64,000 nucleotides of DNA from an uncultured Muribaculaceae bacterium (GTDB taxonomy: Bacteria; Bacteroidota; Bacteroidia; Bacteroidales; Muribaculaceae), in assembly GCA_910579995.1 (NCBI GenBank), contig CAJTWH010000014.1:1-64000 (forward strand), in the 5' to 3' direction. The notes under the pieces were generated by a model. The model was not told the origin of the DNA. It saw only the letters and a program-made list of their open reading frames with translations, and did not search any database. How positions within the stretch are numbered: position 1 is the first letter of the stretch; every line of letters starts with the position of its first letter. The position numbers and the translations under genes are program-made. Shown here in pieces: positions 39,746 through 48,081 of the stretch.

Positions 39746-42598
39746 TCAGAATGGACGTCCGCCGGGGCCTCCACCGCGTGGTCCGCCGCCTCGCGGTCCG
39801 CCGTCGCGAGGACCGCGGCCTCCGTCGGGGCCTTCTTCAAGTCCTTCGGGGCGCGAGGCGCCTTTGCCGAAGGTGTTGAAGCGATAGGCGAATGTCACCA
39901 TCACGTAGCGTGTGAGCGAGTTGTAGCGGCTGTCGCTGATGTAGTTGGCTGTTACGCTGCGCTGGATGTTGCTGCGCTGGCCGAGGATGTCGTAGGCCTT
40001 AAGTGTTACGGTTGCTGCTTTGCCGCGCAGGAATTGATATGAAATGTTGGCATTCCACATCCAAGTCTTTGTGTCGAATCCTTGCGAGTAGCCGCTGGTG
40101 GCGGAGTAGTTGAGGTCGGTGCCTAAGGTCACGCCGAATGGGAGGGTGTAGGAGCCGTAGAATGAGCCGCCATAGCTGTGGACAGTGCGGTTGCTCTGCT
40201 GCGCGAAGGAGTTGTGTGTGGTCTGAATGCTGTATGATGGGCGTATCTCGAGTTCGAGGTTGTCGGGACGCCATGCGAGGCCGAAGCTCTCGCGGGCTGA
40301 GAATGTGCCCGAGCTGTTGCGCTGGCCGTTGTTGAAGCCTTCGGTGTTGCTGAACGAGAGCATTACATGGTTGTTGAATGTGAATGCTTTGTTGCGGAAG
40401 GGGAAGGATATCATGTTCATGCCGCGGATGTTCCAGACGCCGTTGACGTTGGTGTAGGTGGTTGTCTGTCCGCCGGTGGTGGGGTCGTAGGTTGTCTTGG
40501 ATACGATGGAGTTCTGCTGCATGCTGGCGTCGAGCATGAGCATTATGGCGCGCTGAGCCTCGCTGTTGAAGTTCTGGTAGCGCAGGTTGGCGTTGTGCGA
40601 GAATGTGGGCTTGAGGTCGGGGTTACCGATGACGATCTTCAAGGGGTCAGACATATCGGCTACGGGCTGCAATTGTGCCAGCGAGGGCTGTGAAGAGCGG
40701 CCGTTGTAGTTGATCTGCAGGCTGCGTGTCTTGTTGAATTTGTAGCGGTAGCGCAGGAAGGGGGCGAAGTTGAGCACGTCGCGTCGCGGAATGTCTTTGT
40801 CGTGGTTGATGAGGTTGATTGATTTCGACATCTGGGGCACCAGCGACAAGCCTACATTGAGGTTGGCCTGCTTGCTTACATGTCGGTAGCCGAGGCGGAT
40901 ATCCTGATTCATGTAGTCGTTGCGGAAGCTGTTTGAGAGCTCGGGGTTGAAGATGAGTTCTTCGGCGATAATGGGGTCGCTCTCCCATCCGTCGGGGAAG
41001 GTGACGGGATGGTCGTAGGTCATCTTGTCGGCGTTGTTCCACTGATATGTAAAGCGGTATGCGAGGGTGAGGTAGTTGCCTTTGGAGGGGTCGCCGAGGG
41101 GCTCGGTCCAAGTGAGGCGGCCGCCTACGCTGTTGCTCCAAGTGTGGTTGTCGGCAAACTGGTCGTAGAGGTCTACGGAGTCGTTGAGGAGGTAGAATTT
41201 GTTGAAGGAGTATGTGTTGGCGTTCTCGCGTACATTGCTCAGTCGGTATTGGGCCCATACAGAGAAGGAGCGTCCTTTGCGGCTGCGGAAGTTGTGGTTA
41301 TAGGTCAACTGGCCGCCGAATTCGAAAGAATGACCGTCGCTGGTGCTCTGGTTGAGGCTTCGGGTTACCATCTGCCCCAATGCGCGGCCGCCGGCGTAGG
41401 TAGATGAGGAGTCGGTCTTCCACGAGTCGTTATAGTTGAGCGAGATGTTGGGCCGGAACTCGAAAGTGTTGAAGCTGTCGGGTTTCCACTGTATGCGGAA
41501 GTCGGCGCGCAGGTTGTGACCGCGGTCTTTGGAGTGTGAGTCGCTGCGCTGAGTCGAAGTGGAGTCGGTGAACAGGTATTGGCGCTCCTGCGAGGTGATG
41601 GTGTTTCGGTCGTTGTGGCTGTAGAGCACGTCGCCTCCGGCACGGAATATCTCGCCGTTGCCGATGTTGAAGTTGAGGCCGAAAGCCTGCGAGGTGTTGA
41701 TACCGTTGTCGCCACCGAATCGGCGGAAACGTCCTGAGGCGCCGTCGCGTACGCGGTTTTCGTTGATATTGTTTGCACCGCCGAGTATGGTGAGCTGATT
41801 GCCTTCGCCCCAGAAGCGGCTGACGGTGAACAGGCCGTTGTAGCGGTTGTCGGTGCCATATCCGGCCTCGACATTGCCAAACCAGCCGTTCTCCATGCCT
41901 TTCTTGACGGTGAGGTTGATGACGGTCTCGTCTTCGCCGTCGTCAACACCGGTCATGCGTGCAAGGTCGCTCTTGCGGTCTACCACCTGCAGCTTGTCGA
42001 TCATGTCGACGGGGAGGTTTTTCGACGCTACGGTGGGGTCGTCGCTGAAAAATTCTTTGCCGTTGACAAGAATCTTGCTGATTTCCTTACCGTTGATTGT
42101 GATTTTGCCCTCGCTGCTGACTTCGGCGCCGGGGAGGCGTTTCACGAGGTCTTCAACGACGGCATTTGGCTGAGTCTTATATGAGTCGGCGTTGAATTCT
42201 ATGGTGTCTTCCATCACCTTGATGGGAGTCTTGATACCGGTGACGACAGCTTCTTTAAGCGCGATGGCACCCTCTTTGAGCACGAAAGTCTTCAGGGTGA
42301 TGTCTTTGTCGGCAACGGTGATGTCGCGTGTCTGCGGCTCGAAACCGACGTAAGAGGCTTCTACGATATACTTACCTTTGTTGAGGCCGCTGATAGTGAA
42401 ACGTCCGCTGTTGTTGGTAACGGCGGCTTTGACAAGTGATGAATCGCGGGCGGCCAGCACGCGTACAGATGCTTGTGGGAGGCTTTCGCCGCTTACATCT
42501 GTCACACCCCCGAAAAGAGAGGCGGCCATCACGGTCGCCTCACTCAGGAATGCAAAAACCATCAAAACAATAAAGTGTCTCAATTCTCTCATTTTCAT
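39746..42598 (-). CDS. TonB-dependent outer-membrane receptor with carboxypeptidase-like N domain
   Basis: This 950-residue protein has, in order, a signal peptide, a carboxypeptidase regulatory-like domain (about 27-105, with SGLNKGKYIVEASYVGFEPQ), a plug domain (about 115-230, with a DLVKRLPGAEVSSEGKITI segment) and a large beta-barrel to about 920 of the OMP_b-brl_3 type. An unusual glycine/arginine/proline-rich tail follows (about 925-950). It is not paired with a SusD-type gene, so a role in iron, peptide or cofactor uptake is more likely than glycan uptake. The in-frame ATG at 42592 is an alternative start. Confidence 0.9.
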   Translation of the reverse strand: MKMRELRHFIVLMVFAFLSEATVMAASLFGGVTDVSGESLPQASVRVLAARDSSLVKAAVTNNSGRFTISGLNKGKYIVEASYVGFEPQTRDITVADKDITLKTFVLKEGAIALKEAVVTGIKTPIKVMEDTIEFNADSYKTQPNAVVEDLVKRLPGAEVSSEGKITINGKEISKILVNGKEFFSDDPTVASKNLPVDMIDKLQVVDRKSDLARMTGVDDGEDETVINLTVKKGMENGWFGNVEAGYGTDNRYNGLFTVSRFWGEGNQLTILGGANNINENRVRDGASGRFRRFGGDNGINTSQAFGLNFNIGNGEIFRAGGDVLYSHNDRNTITSQERQYLFTDSTSTQRSDSHSKDRGHNLRADFRIQWKPDSFNTFEFRPNISLNYNDSWKTDSSSTYAGGRALGQMVTRSLNQSTSDGHSFEFGGQLTYNHNFRSRKGRSFSVWAQYRLSNVRENANTYSFNKFYLLNDSVDLYDQFADNHTWSNSVGGRLTWTEPLGDPSKGNYLTLAYRFTYQWNNADKMTYDHPVTFPDGWESDPIIAEELIFNPELSNSFRNDYMNQDIRLGYRHVSKQANLNVGLSLVPQMSKSINLINHDKDIPRRDVLNFAPFLRYRYKFNKTRSLQINYNGRSSQPSLAQLQPVADMSDPLKIVIGNPDLKPTFSHNANLRYQNFNSEAQRAIMLMLDASMQQNSIVSKTTYDPTTGGQTTTYTNVNGVWNIRGMNMISFPFRNKAFTFNNHVMLSFSNTEGFNNGQRNSSGTFSARESFGLAWRPDNLELEIRPSYSIQTTHNSFAQQSNRTVHSYGGSFYGSYTLPFGVTLGTDLNYSATSGYSQGFDTKTWMWNANISYQFLRGKAATVTLKAYDILGQRSNIQRSVTANYISDSRYNSLTRYVMVTFAYRFNTFGKGASRPEGLEEGPDGGRGPRDGGPRGGGPRGGGPGGRPF

Positions 42599-42602
42599 GT
42601 TG

Positions 42603-42633
42603 CAAAATTAATGCATATACATCAATGCTGCAA
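42603..42633 (-). promoter_or_regulatory. Promoter close to the TonB-dependent receptor start
   Basis: Minus strand: TTG (complement of 42631-42633), 20-bp spacer, TAATTTTG (complement of 42603-42610). The -7 box ends only 5 bp before the ATG at 42598, so the mRNA may be leaderless or start at 42592 or a later ATG. Confidence 0.55.
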
Positions 42634-42679
42634 GTGTCTTTCTACTTTAGCGGCTCAAATATCGAAAAAAGGCCATATT

Positions 42680-43858
42680 TTATCGATGAAGCTGCGAAAG
42701 GTCGGCTCCGGCGGGTGTCTGGAAAATCCGCAGGCCGAAGCGGCTTATCACGGCATATACGTGGTCGAAGATGTCGCTCTGGGCGTTTTCGTATTCCTGC
42801 CATACTGTGGATCGGGTGAAGAAGTAGAGCTGCAGGGGCAGGCCGGAAGGGGTGGGGTCGAGCTGGCGCACCATGTGGAGCAGGTCGGGGTTGACGAGCT
42901 CGTTTGTGGCGAGGTAGTGCTCGAGATAGTTGCGGAGCAGGCGCAGGTTGACAACGCGCGAGGCCGTGTCGATGTCGAGGCCTTCGAGCCAACCCTCGGC
43001 TTCGAGAGAGGCGAGTTCGTCGGCGGTGCAGAAGCGCACCGTGTTGGCGTCGATATATATGGCGCGGTCTACGCGGCGACCGCCCGATGTGCGCATGGGT
43101 TCGTAGTTCTTGAAAGATTCCGACACGAGCGAGTAGGGCGGCACTGTGGTGACGGTGTTGTCCCAGTTGCGCACTTTTACAGTCGTGAGCGACACATCGA
43201 GCACCTCGCCGTTGGCTCCGTGCTTGGGAGCTTCTATCCAGTCGCCGCGGTGGAGCATGTTGTTGGCGGTGAGCTGCACCGAGGCCACAAGGCCCATTAT
43301 TGTGTCTTTGAACACCAACATCAAAATTGCGGCCGAGGCGCCGAGGGCCGTGATGATGGTCACGGGAGAGCGGCCTATCAATATGCTCACACCTATAATG
43401 ACTCCCACGCCGATGATGATGAGCTTGAGCATTTGGAAAATGCCCTTGATGGCGTAGAATTTATAGCGTGGTCTTGCGGCGAGGGCCGAGTATGTGTTGC
43501 CGATGAAGATGGTGACTATCCTTACGGCTGCCCAAACTATATAGAGCGATGTGACGGCCGATAGCCAATAGAATGACTTTGGGTCGCTGCCGAAGAATCC
43601 GGGCAGAGCCCAGCGCACCATTATTGCCGGGGCGAGCTGTGAGACGGCCTTGAGCAGACGCATGTTGAAAAGGTCGTCGTCCCAGTCGGTGGGGCTGTGG
43701 TATATTATGCGCTCTACGATTTCAAGGAGTTTCTTCACTACATAGTAGGCGGCAAAGGCGAGCACACCCGTCGCCACAAGGAGCAGGAGCCCGATGATGG
43801 TCGGCGCCCCGGCGCAGGTGATATGCTCAGCCAAGTATTCACGTATGGTTTCAAACAT
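42680..43858 (-). CDS. Mechanosensitive ion channel, MscS family
   Basis: This 392-residue channel has an N-terminal helix (about 18-40), two or three further helices (70-170) and the MscS pore helix and beta domain. The pore region has ALGASAAILMLVFKDTIMGLVASVQLTANN (about 195-225), followed by GDWIEAP and VRNWDNTVTTVPPYSLV, the standard signature. It gates on membrane tension during osmotic downshift. The length and N-terminal helices fit the YbdG-like branch. It is flanked by unrelated genes. Confidence 0.93.
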   Translation of the reverse strand: MFETIREYLAEHITCAGAPTIIGLLLLVATGVLAFAAYYVVKKLLEIVERIIYHSPTDWDDDLFNMRLLKAVSQLAPAIMVRWALPGFFGSDPKSFYWLSAVTSLYIVWAAVRIVTIFIGNTYSALAARPRYKFYAIKGIFQMLKLIIIGVGVIIGVSILIGRSPVTIITALGASAAILMLVFKDTIMGLVASVQLTANNMLHRGDWIEAPKHGANGEVLDVSLTTVKVRNWDNTVTTVPPYSLVSESFKNYEPMRTSGGRRVDRAIYIDANTVRFCTADELASLEAEGWLEGLDIDTASRVVNLRLLRNYLEHYLATNELVNPDLLHMVRQLDPTPSGLPLQLYFFTRSTVWQEYENAQSDIFDHVYAVISRFGLRIFQTPAGADLSQLHR

Positions 43859-43906
43859 GGTGTGTTCCGTGTAAAATAGGATTGTATGGGAATTTTTTTT
43901 AGGGGC

Positions 43907-44113
43907 TTAGTCTGAATTTGGTTTGATTTTATCCAATACTGCTCGGCTGTTGTTCCAACCTCCGAATTTTTCCTCGGCTATTTGATCGGGATTTATATAC
44001 AATACACCGTCAGACCATTCATGATGAAGAAATTGAGTGGTGACAGTAGTTTTGCCGGAACCATTCGGCCCGGCAATGACAATCATTTCCGGACGATGAT
44101 TAATTGAGCCCAT
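43907..44113 (-). pseudogene. Truncated zeta-toxin-like kinase
   Basis: Only 68 residues remain. They hold the Walker A motif AGPNGSGKTT (residues 14-23) followed by the zeta-type segment YINPDQIAEEKFGGW. This matches the start of zeta/UDP-GlcNAc kinase toxins, which are normally around 190-200 residues. The rest, including the catalytic aspartate and arginine regions, is missing, and only 48 bp separate it from the MscS gene. It overlaps its presumed partner by 14 bp. It is almost certainly inactive. Confidence 0.8.
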
Positions 44114-44315
44114 TACGATATTGCGCTAAACATTCTTCCCACTCTTTCCGGGCCTTGGCATATTGCCGCTCGTAATCGGCCTCAAAATTAAGCTGTGCCT
44201 CTGCGGCTTTTTTTACGGCAGCATCCCGGGCTTCCGACATTATTGCCTGAAGCATCTCGTCTGTGGGGGCTTGTCCGCTAAGAAATCTATAGGAGTTCAG
44301 CTCTTGTTCGCTCAT
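44100..44315 (-). CDS. Small partner of a zeta-like toxin
   Basis: This 71-residue, wholly helical protein is rich in Ala, Glu, Arg and Lys (AVKKAAEAQLNFEADYERQY). The N-terminal MSEQELNSYRFLSGQAPTDEML segment is a common start of small proteins encoded before zeta-type kinases in Bacteroidetes. It overlaps the toxin remnant, as toxin-antitoxin pairs do. It may still be made from the promoter at 44343-44373, but its target seems lost. Antitoxin role is inference. Confidence 0.65.
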   Translation of the reverse strand: MSEQELNSYRFLSGQAPTDEMLQAIMSEARDAAVKKAAEAQLNFEADYERQYAKARKEWEECLAQYRNGLN

Positions 44316-44342
44316 CGGTTTCGTAATTGTTGCGTTTGTTTA

Positions 44343-44373
44343 CAAATTTATAAATAAAACACTGAATTACAAA
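44343..44373 (-). promoter_or_regulatory. Promoter of the zeta-like pair
   Basis: Minus strand: TTTG (complement of 44370-44373), 19-bp spacer, TAAATTTG (complement of 44343-44350), about 28 bp before the ATG at 44315. Confidence 0.65.
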
Positions 44374-44442
44374 ATTTTGTGCGAAGTATTTGCGGTTCTT
44401 AGGGATATTGTATTTTAGGCTTTTGTTCCGATAAGAATTGAT

Positions 44443-44475
44443 AAATGGGCTTAACTCATTGAGTTAAGCCCATTT
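44443..44475. terminator. Perfect palindrome downstream of tRNA-Pro
   Basis: Arms AAATGGGCTTAACTCA (44443-44458) and its exact complement (44460-44475) form a 14-16 bp hairpin beyond the 3' end of the minus-strand tRNA. On the minus strand it ends in an A/T-rich tail. Confidence 0.8.
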
Positions 44476-44486
44476 GTTGAGATTTG

Positions 44487-44559
44487 TCGGGGTGAGAAGA
44501 CTCGAACTTCCGGCCTCCACGTCCCGAACGTGGCGCGCTGCCAACTGCGCTACACCCCG
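44487..44559 (-). tRNA. tRNA-Pro (CGG)
   Basis: The minus strand folds into a standard cloverleaf. Acceptor CGGGGTG pairs with CACCCCG, the anticodon loop is TTCGGGA with anticodon CGG, the T loop is GTTCGAGTC, and the discriminator is A. No CCA is encoded (CAA follows). The gene lies in a gap of about 400 bp (44316-44724) that otherwise holds only the terminator, a degenerate TTTCGC/GCGAAA palindrome near 44640 and a CCACCAA-type tract. Confidence 0.93.
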
Positions 44560-44658
44560 ATCTTATTAGCGAGTGCAAAGTTAGCGACTATTTTTCAAGT
44601 CTGCAAATTTTTTGCACTTTATTTGTTTTAGTGTTTCGGTTCCGCAAGCGAAATTTAT

Positions 44659-44714
44659 GGTTTGCAGTGGGTTGTGGATTGTCTGTTGCCGCCTACTGCC
44701 CACCAATTACAAAC
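44659..44714. repeat. GT/CA-rich foldable tract of the 94-bp repeat family
   Basis: GT-rich words (GTTTGCAGTGGG) are followed by CTACTGCCCACCAA and end in CAAAC. They mirror the two halves of the unit at 3234-3510. It lies between tRNA-Pro and the gene at 44725. Confidence 0.5.
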
Positions 44715-44724
44715 ATTGAACCGG

Positions 44725-45171
44725 CTATTTGCCGTAGTTTAGGCGTGCCATCAGGGCGGTGAGGTCGATGATGGGCAGGGGGCGGTGGCGCAGGGCGGTG
44801 CCTTGGGTGTGTACTGACACTATGCCGCGGAGCGCGCCTACGGCTATGCCGAGCATGGTCATCATAAGACGTCCGGCGACAACAACCTCGTTGCCGTGCA
44901 TTACGATGTTCGTGGCCAGATCCTCAACCTCGAAAGTCGTTATCACCGAGCTTACGAGCAGGCGCTGGCGCACCATGCCTATCGGGGCGATGTAAGAGCA
45001 CGACACTACAAGAGATATCATGTTGCGGTCGAGGTCGGGAATGACGCGCACGTTCATGTCTACGCTCACTGTCTCATGGCGCAGCTTGCGCAGGGCGCAG
45101 CGGTTGATTACTGTGGCGCCGGGCACTTCACTCACCGATACGAGGCTCAATTTTACTTCGGTTTCTTTCAT
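44725..45171 (-). CDS. Conserved-looking small protein, possibly SecB-like
   Basis: This 148-residue protein alternates long beta strands and ends in a helix. The C-terminal pattern (VGALRGIVSVHTQGTALRHRPLPIID, then L-x-A-L-M) resembles the R-G-...-T-...-P-x-x-D/N tail of SecB-like chaperone-fold proteins in Bacteroidetes. No catalytic motif is seen. A TAAATTTG box (complement of 45256-45263) lies upstream. The SecB-fold idea rests on a short pattern and should be held loosely. Confidence 0.6.
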   Translation of the reverse strand: MKETEVKLSLVSVSEVPGATVINRCALRKLRHETVSVDMNVRVIPDLDRNMISLVVSCSYIAPIGMVRQRLLVSSVITTFEVEDLATNIVMHGNEVVVAGRLMMTMLGIAVGALRGIVSVHTQGTALRHRPLPIIDLTALMARLNYGK

Positions 45172-45304
45172 TTGCAGTAGTGATTTAAGTCTCGCGGGCG
45201 AAACTTGTGTGAATATCTAACGCTCCCAGGCGGTGCGTGGTTTGTTAGACAAGGGCAAATTTAGTGATTTTTTTCGAACACAAAGCAATTTGCAATAAAA
45301 AATT

Positions 45305-45340
45305 CAAGTTTGGCAAGTTGCCTTGCAACTTGAAAACTTG
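45305..45340. repeat. Nested palindrome in the gap before rplI
   Basis: Inner arms CAAGTTGC (45314-45321) and GCAACTTG (45325-45332), with outer CAAGTTT/AAACTTG (45305-45311, 45334-45340). It resembles the AAGTTTCGC/GCGAAACTT family in composition. Confidence 0.6.
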
Positions 45341-45410
45341 AGGCAGTTTATGTAGACTTAAAAAAAGTTTATTTTCTAAACTCCTTAAACCTTTTAAACT
45401 CAAAATAAAC

Positions 45411-45430
45411 AAGTTTCGCTTGCGAAACTT
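45411..45430. repeat. Short palindrome AAGTTTCGC/GCGAAACTT
   Basis: AAGTTTCGCTTGCGAAACTT has 9-bp perfect arms around TT. It lies just past the rplI terminator. Related copies are at 55518-55536 and 61017-61036, and inside the ends of the three long dispersed elements. Confidence 0.8.
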
Positions 45431-45472
45431 AAAAAATCAGCGCGGAGAGCCTCGGCTGAGGCTTCCGCGCTG
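45431..45472 (-). terminator. Terminator of the rpsF-rpsR-rplI operon
   Basis: A hairpin of outer arms CAGCGCGGA (45438-45446) and CCGCGCTG (45465-45472) with an inner GCCTC/GAGGC pair. The minus strand runs into six T residues. It lies 22 bp past the rplI stop codon. Confidence 0.88.
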
Positions 45473-45494
45473 TTATCGTTGGTGAAGTGCGTGC

Positions 45495-45938
45495 TTATTC
45501 AGCTACTACTTCGAAGGGAATCTCAACGGTAACTTCTTTGTGAAGTTTTACAGTTGCTACGTATTCGCCAACTTCTTTTACGGGCTGCTTGATCTCGATG
45601 AGCTTGCGGTCAACGTTGTGGCCGAGTTTCTCGAGAGCTTCGGCGATCTGGATGTTGTTTACAGAACCGAAGATAGTGCCTGTAGCCGAGGTCTTGGCGC
45701 CGATGGTGAGCTTGAGGCCCTGCAGCTGAGCTGCGAGAGCTTCAGCGTCGGCTTTGATTTTGGCGAGTTTGTGGGCGCGCTGGCGCTGGTTTTCTGCCAG
45801 TACCTTAAGAGCCGAGTCGCTGGCTACGACAGCTTTGCCGGTAGGGATGAGGTAGTTGCGGCCGTATCCGTCTTTGACGGTAACGACGTCGTCCTTGTAT
45901 CCGAGGCCGCTGACGTCTTCTTTGAGAATTAATTTCAT
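45495..45938 (-). CDS. rplI: 50S ribosomal protein L9
   Basis: This 147-residue protein has the typical L9 N domain (MKLILKEDVSGLGYKDDVVTVKDGYGRNYLIP), a long connecting helix with RAHKLAKIKADAEAL, and a C-terminal RNA-binding domain. It is the last gene of the rpsF-rpsR-rplI operon, 21 bp after rpsR. It stabilises the base of the L1 stalk. Confidence 0.98.
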   Translation of the reverse strand: MKLILKEDVSGLGYKDDVVTVKDGYGRNYLIPTGKAVVASDSALKVLAENQRQRAHKLAKIKADAEALAAQLQGLKLTIGAKTSATGTIFGSVNNIQIAEALEKLGHNVDRKLIEIKQPVKEVGEYVATVKLHKEVTVEIPFEVVAE

Positions 45939-45959
45939 AGTTGAGTCGGCTGTTAGAGG

Positions 45960-46229
45960 TTATTTCATCAAGTCGGTAACGTAGGGCAGAAGGGCAAGGT
46001 GACGGGCACGCTTAACGGCCTGAGCCACACGACGCTGGAATTTGAGCGAGGTGCCGGTGATACGGCGGGGGAGGATTTTGCCCTGCTCGTTGAGGAATTT
46101 TTTGAGGAATTCCGGATCCTTGTAGTCTACGAAGTTGATGCCGAAGCGTTTGAAACGGCAGTATTTTTTCTTCTTTACGTCTACCGACATCGGGGTGAGG
46201 TAGCGGATTTCAGATTGAGCTTGTGCCAT
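45960..46229 (-). CDS. rpsR: 30S ribosomal protein S18
   Basis: This 89-residue protein carries the S18 core: FKRFGINFVDYKDPEFLKKFL, followed by GKILPRRITGTSLKFQRRVAQAVKRAR. Basic, of normal length, 3 bp from the end of rpsF. It binds S6 in the small subunit platform. Confidence 0.98.
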   Translation of the reverse strand: MAQAQSEIRYLTPMSVDVKKKKYCRFKRFGINFVDYKDPEFLKKFLNEQGKILPRRITGTSLKFQRRVAQAVKRARHLALLPYVTDLMK

Positions 46230-46232
46230 TGT

Positions 46233-46598
46233 TTAGTCCTCCTTGTTTTCTACGGGTTGAGCTTGGGGTTGAGCGGCGCGGCGTGCACGACGTTTGGCGG
46301 CGTACTGTGCTGCGTATTTGTCCTGACGGAATGTGAGCCAACGTAGAACGCGCTCGTCGCGGCGGAATTCGGTCTCAAGCTTACGGATAAGCTGGGGCTC
46401 GGCGTTGAACTCGATCAGGCTATAGAAGCCGGTGGACTTTTTGTCGATGGGATAAGCGAGCTTGCGCAGACCCCACTCTTCGCTGTTCACGATCTCAGCA
46501 CCGTTGTCGGTGAGCACTTTGGTGAACTTTTCTACCGCTTCCTTCATCTGGGCGTCAGACAAAACGGGAGTTAAAATGAAAACGGTTTCGTACTGCAT
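46233..46598 (-). CDS. rpsF: 30S ribosomal protein S6
   Basis: This 121-residue protein begins MQYETVFILTPVLSD and has the KLAYPIDKKSTGFYSLIEF core of S6. It ends with a basic, glutamine-rich tail. First gene of the rpsF-rpsR-rplI operon, which in other bacteria is controlled by S6:S18 binding to the leader. A leader of about 45 bases follows the promoter. Confidence 0.98.
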   Translation of the reverse strand: MQYETVFILTPVLSDAQMKEAVEKFTKVLTDNGAEIVNSEEWGLRKLAYPIDKKSTGFYSLIEFNAEPQLIRKLETEFRRDERVLRWLTFRQDKYAAQYAAKRRARRAAQPQAQPVENKED

Positions 46599-46646
46599 TT
46601 TAAGTTGATAATTAATTGATTAGGTGGAATACTTCAATTCCGGCTG

Positions 46647-46677
46647 CAAAATTACAAAAAAAATCCCATTCCACAAA
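46647..46677 (-). promoter_or_regulatory. Promoter of the rpsF operon
   Basis: Minus strand: TTTG (complement of 46674-46677), 19-bp spacer, TAATTTTG (complement of 46647-46654), leaving a leader of about 45 bases. Confidence 0.8.
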
Positions 46678-46691
46678 ATAAATTTTCACCC

Positions 46692-47228
46692 TCAATGTTT
46701 AAGCTCGTTGAGTCGGTCGATTACTTCAAGGAATGAAAAGCACGTCGAGACTATGATAGCAATGATTATAAATGTTGACATCAAAAACATCTTCCTCTTC
46801 TGCGATTTGCTTAACTTGTCTCTTTTTTGGAATTCTTTGAGATAGCGCTCGTTGGTCCATGACACAAAATATGTTGCGAAAAAAGTAAACACTGCTATAG
46901 AGATAAACCAATATATTGACAATAAGCTATAATTGTCAGCAATAATACAAGCGATATTGCCTGCCAATGCTATTGTCGCCATAGTCAATAACATGACTGC
47001 TTTATCGATAAGCGCACAGATGGTGGAATCCGGACGTCGGTAAAGTCGATATATCTCTTGTCTAACTGTCTTGTAATCAGAATGCTTGTAAAGACTTGGG
47101 ATAATATATTTGAATAACGGATATGCTGCTATGCAACCCATCTCGACTGCAAACCATTCAAAGAATCTGTAAAGACTGTAGTAGAAGTCTATCCAAATTG
47201 ACTTGATATGTGACATCATGATTCTCAT
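46692..47228 (-). CDS. Membrane protein of the RHS locus, possible immunity protein
   Basis: This 178-residue protein has in-frame starts also at 47219 and 47216. Four hydrophobic helices are likely (about 25-45, 80-103, 108-130 and 150-170), separated by basic loops (YRLYRRP, ERYLKEFQKRDKLSKSQKRK). It follows the lipoprotein gene by 14 bp and is AT-rich. Membrane immunity proteins are common next to toxins that act on membranes. Here it may block the RHS tip or serve an earlier tip in the same locus. Confidence 0.65.
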   Translation of the reverse strand: MRIMMSHIKSIWIDFYYSLYRFFEWFAVEMGCIAAYPLFKYIIPSLYKHSDYKTVRQEIYRLYRRPDSTICALIDKAVMLLTMATIALAGNIACIIADNYSLLSIYWFISIAVFTFFATYFVSWTNERYLKEFQKRDKLSKSQKRKMFLMSTFIIIAIIVSTCFSFLEVIDRLNELKH

Positions 47229-47242
47229 ATCTCCGCAAAGTC

Positions 47243-48079
47243 TTACTGAGCCTTTTGCATGATGAGCCTTGCCTCGTCGGGCACGCCGCTCATAACCGAT
47301 CCCATACTTGGGTACTCCGCTGTGCTTGCGCTGAAATCAGTGAGTAGCCATTCGCCGTCTGTTTTCTTGAAGCCGTATACACCGCCCCACATATAGTAGT
47401 TGTCAGTGACGATAAGGCAGGCGTAAGTTGGCGACGTACGCCAACACTGCTCGCCAAGTCCGAGTCTTGCCCGCTCGTTCACGTCGCTGTATATGTCGAG
47501 ATACTTTTCGATATTCTCCTTTTGCCATGAATGAGAGCTTGCACGCCGAAGTTCACCATTATCATTATATTGAGACGGATAATCAAATCCTTTGATCGTT
47601 TTGGCCAAATGTGCCATGCGATATTCCCGGTCGTTTTCAAACTTCGAGAGAAAATCAAAGAAGCCCGAATCGTCATCGCTGAGTTTCATCTCATCAAAAC
47701 CGGGCATATAGTAGATTTTCTTTATCTTCTTGTTGTCGATTTCAATTTTCATTGCACGGTCAAAGTTGTATGTACCTATTATATACTCTATGCTGTTGCC
47801 GCGTTGCAGGTATGCTTCTAAAAGAGAATCGTTGTCGTGAGCTTTGCGCACAACCTCTAAAACCCATTTTATCGAGTCCTCGCTCAGCTTTACACGTTTT
47901 GTCTCGTTGGTGCTGGGATTTACGATTTGGTAAAATTTTGTATTACTGTTATTTACGGTAGCCAAAGCTGAATCACAAAGAGCCTCTTTGACTATGAATG
48001 CAGGACATTGTGGCTCCGAGTTGCCACAAGAGCTTACAATTAAACCTGCAAGAAAAGTTAATAATAAAAGCTTTTTCAT
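47243..48079 (-). CDS. Lipoprotein of the RHS locus, possible immunity protein
   Basis: The product has 278 residues from the ATG at 48079. This start gives a lipoprotein signal ending VSSC, and the ATG lies just 2 bp past the RHS stop. The mature protein is charged, with a central acidic DDDSGFFDFLSKFEND stretch and a C-terminal half with many aromatics (YYMWGGVYGFKKTDGEW). No family recognised. Its position directly behind the toxin tip is where immunity genes lie, and a lipoprotein would act in the periplasm. Confidence 0.68.
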   Translation of the reverse strand: MKKLLLLTFLAGLIVSSCGNSEPQCPAFIVKEALCDSALATVNNSNTKFYQIVNPSTNETKRVKLSEDSIKWVLEVVRKAHDNDSLLEAYLQRGNSIEYIIGTYNFDRAMKIEIDNKKIKKIYYMPGFDEMKLSDDDSGFFDFLSKFENDREYRMAHLAKTIKGFDYPSQYNDNGELRRASSHSWQKENIEKYLDIYSDVNERARLGLGEQCWRTSPTYACLIVTDNYYMWGGVYGFKKTDGEWLLTDFSASTAEYPSMGSVMSGVPDEARLIMQKAQ

Positions 48080-48081
48080 AA

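Noticed and set aside
43907..44315. Working zeta toxin-antitoxin pair
   Set aside because: The kinase is only about one third of normal length, and catalytic regions are missing.
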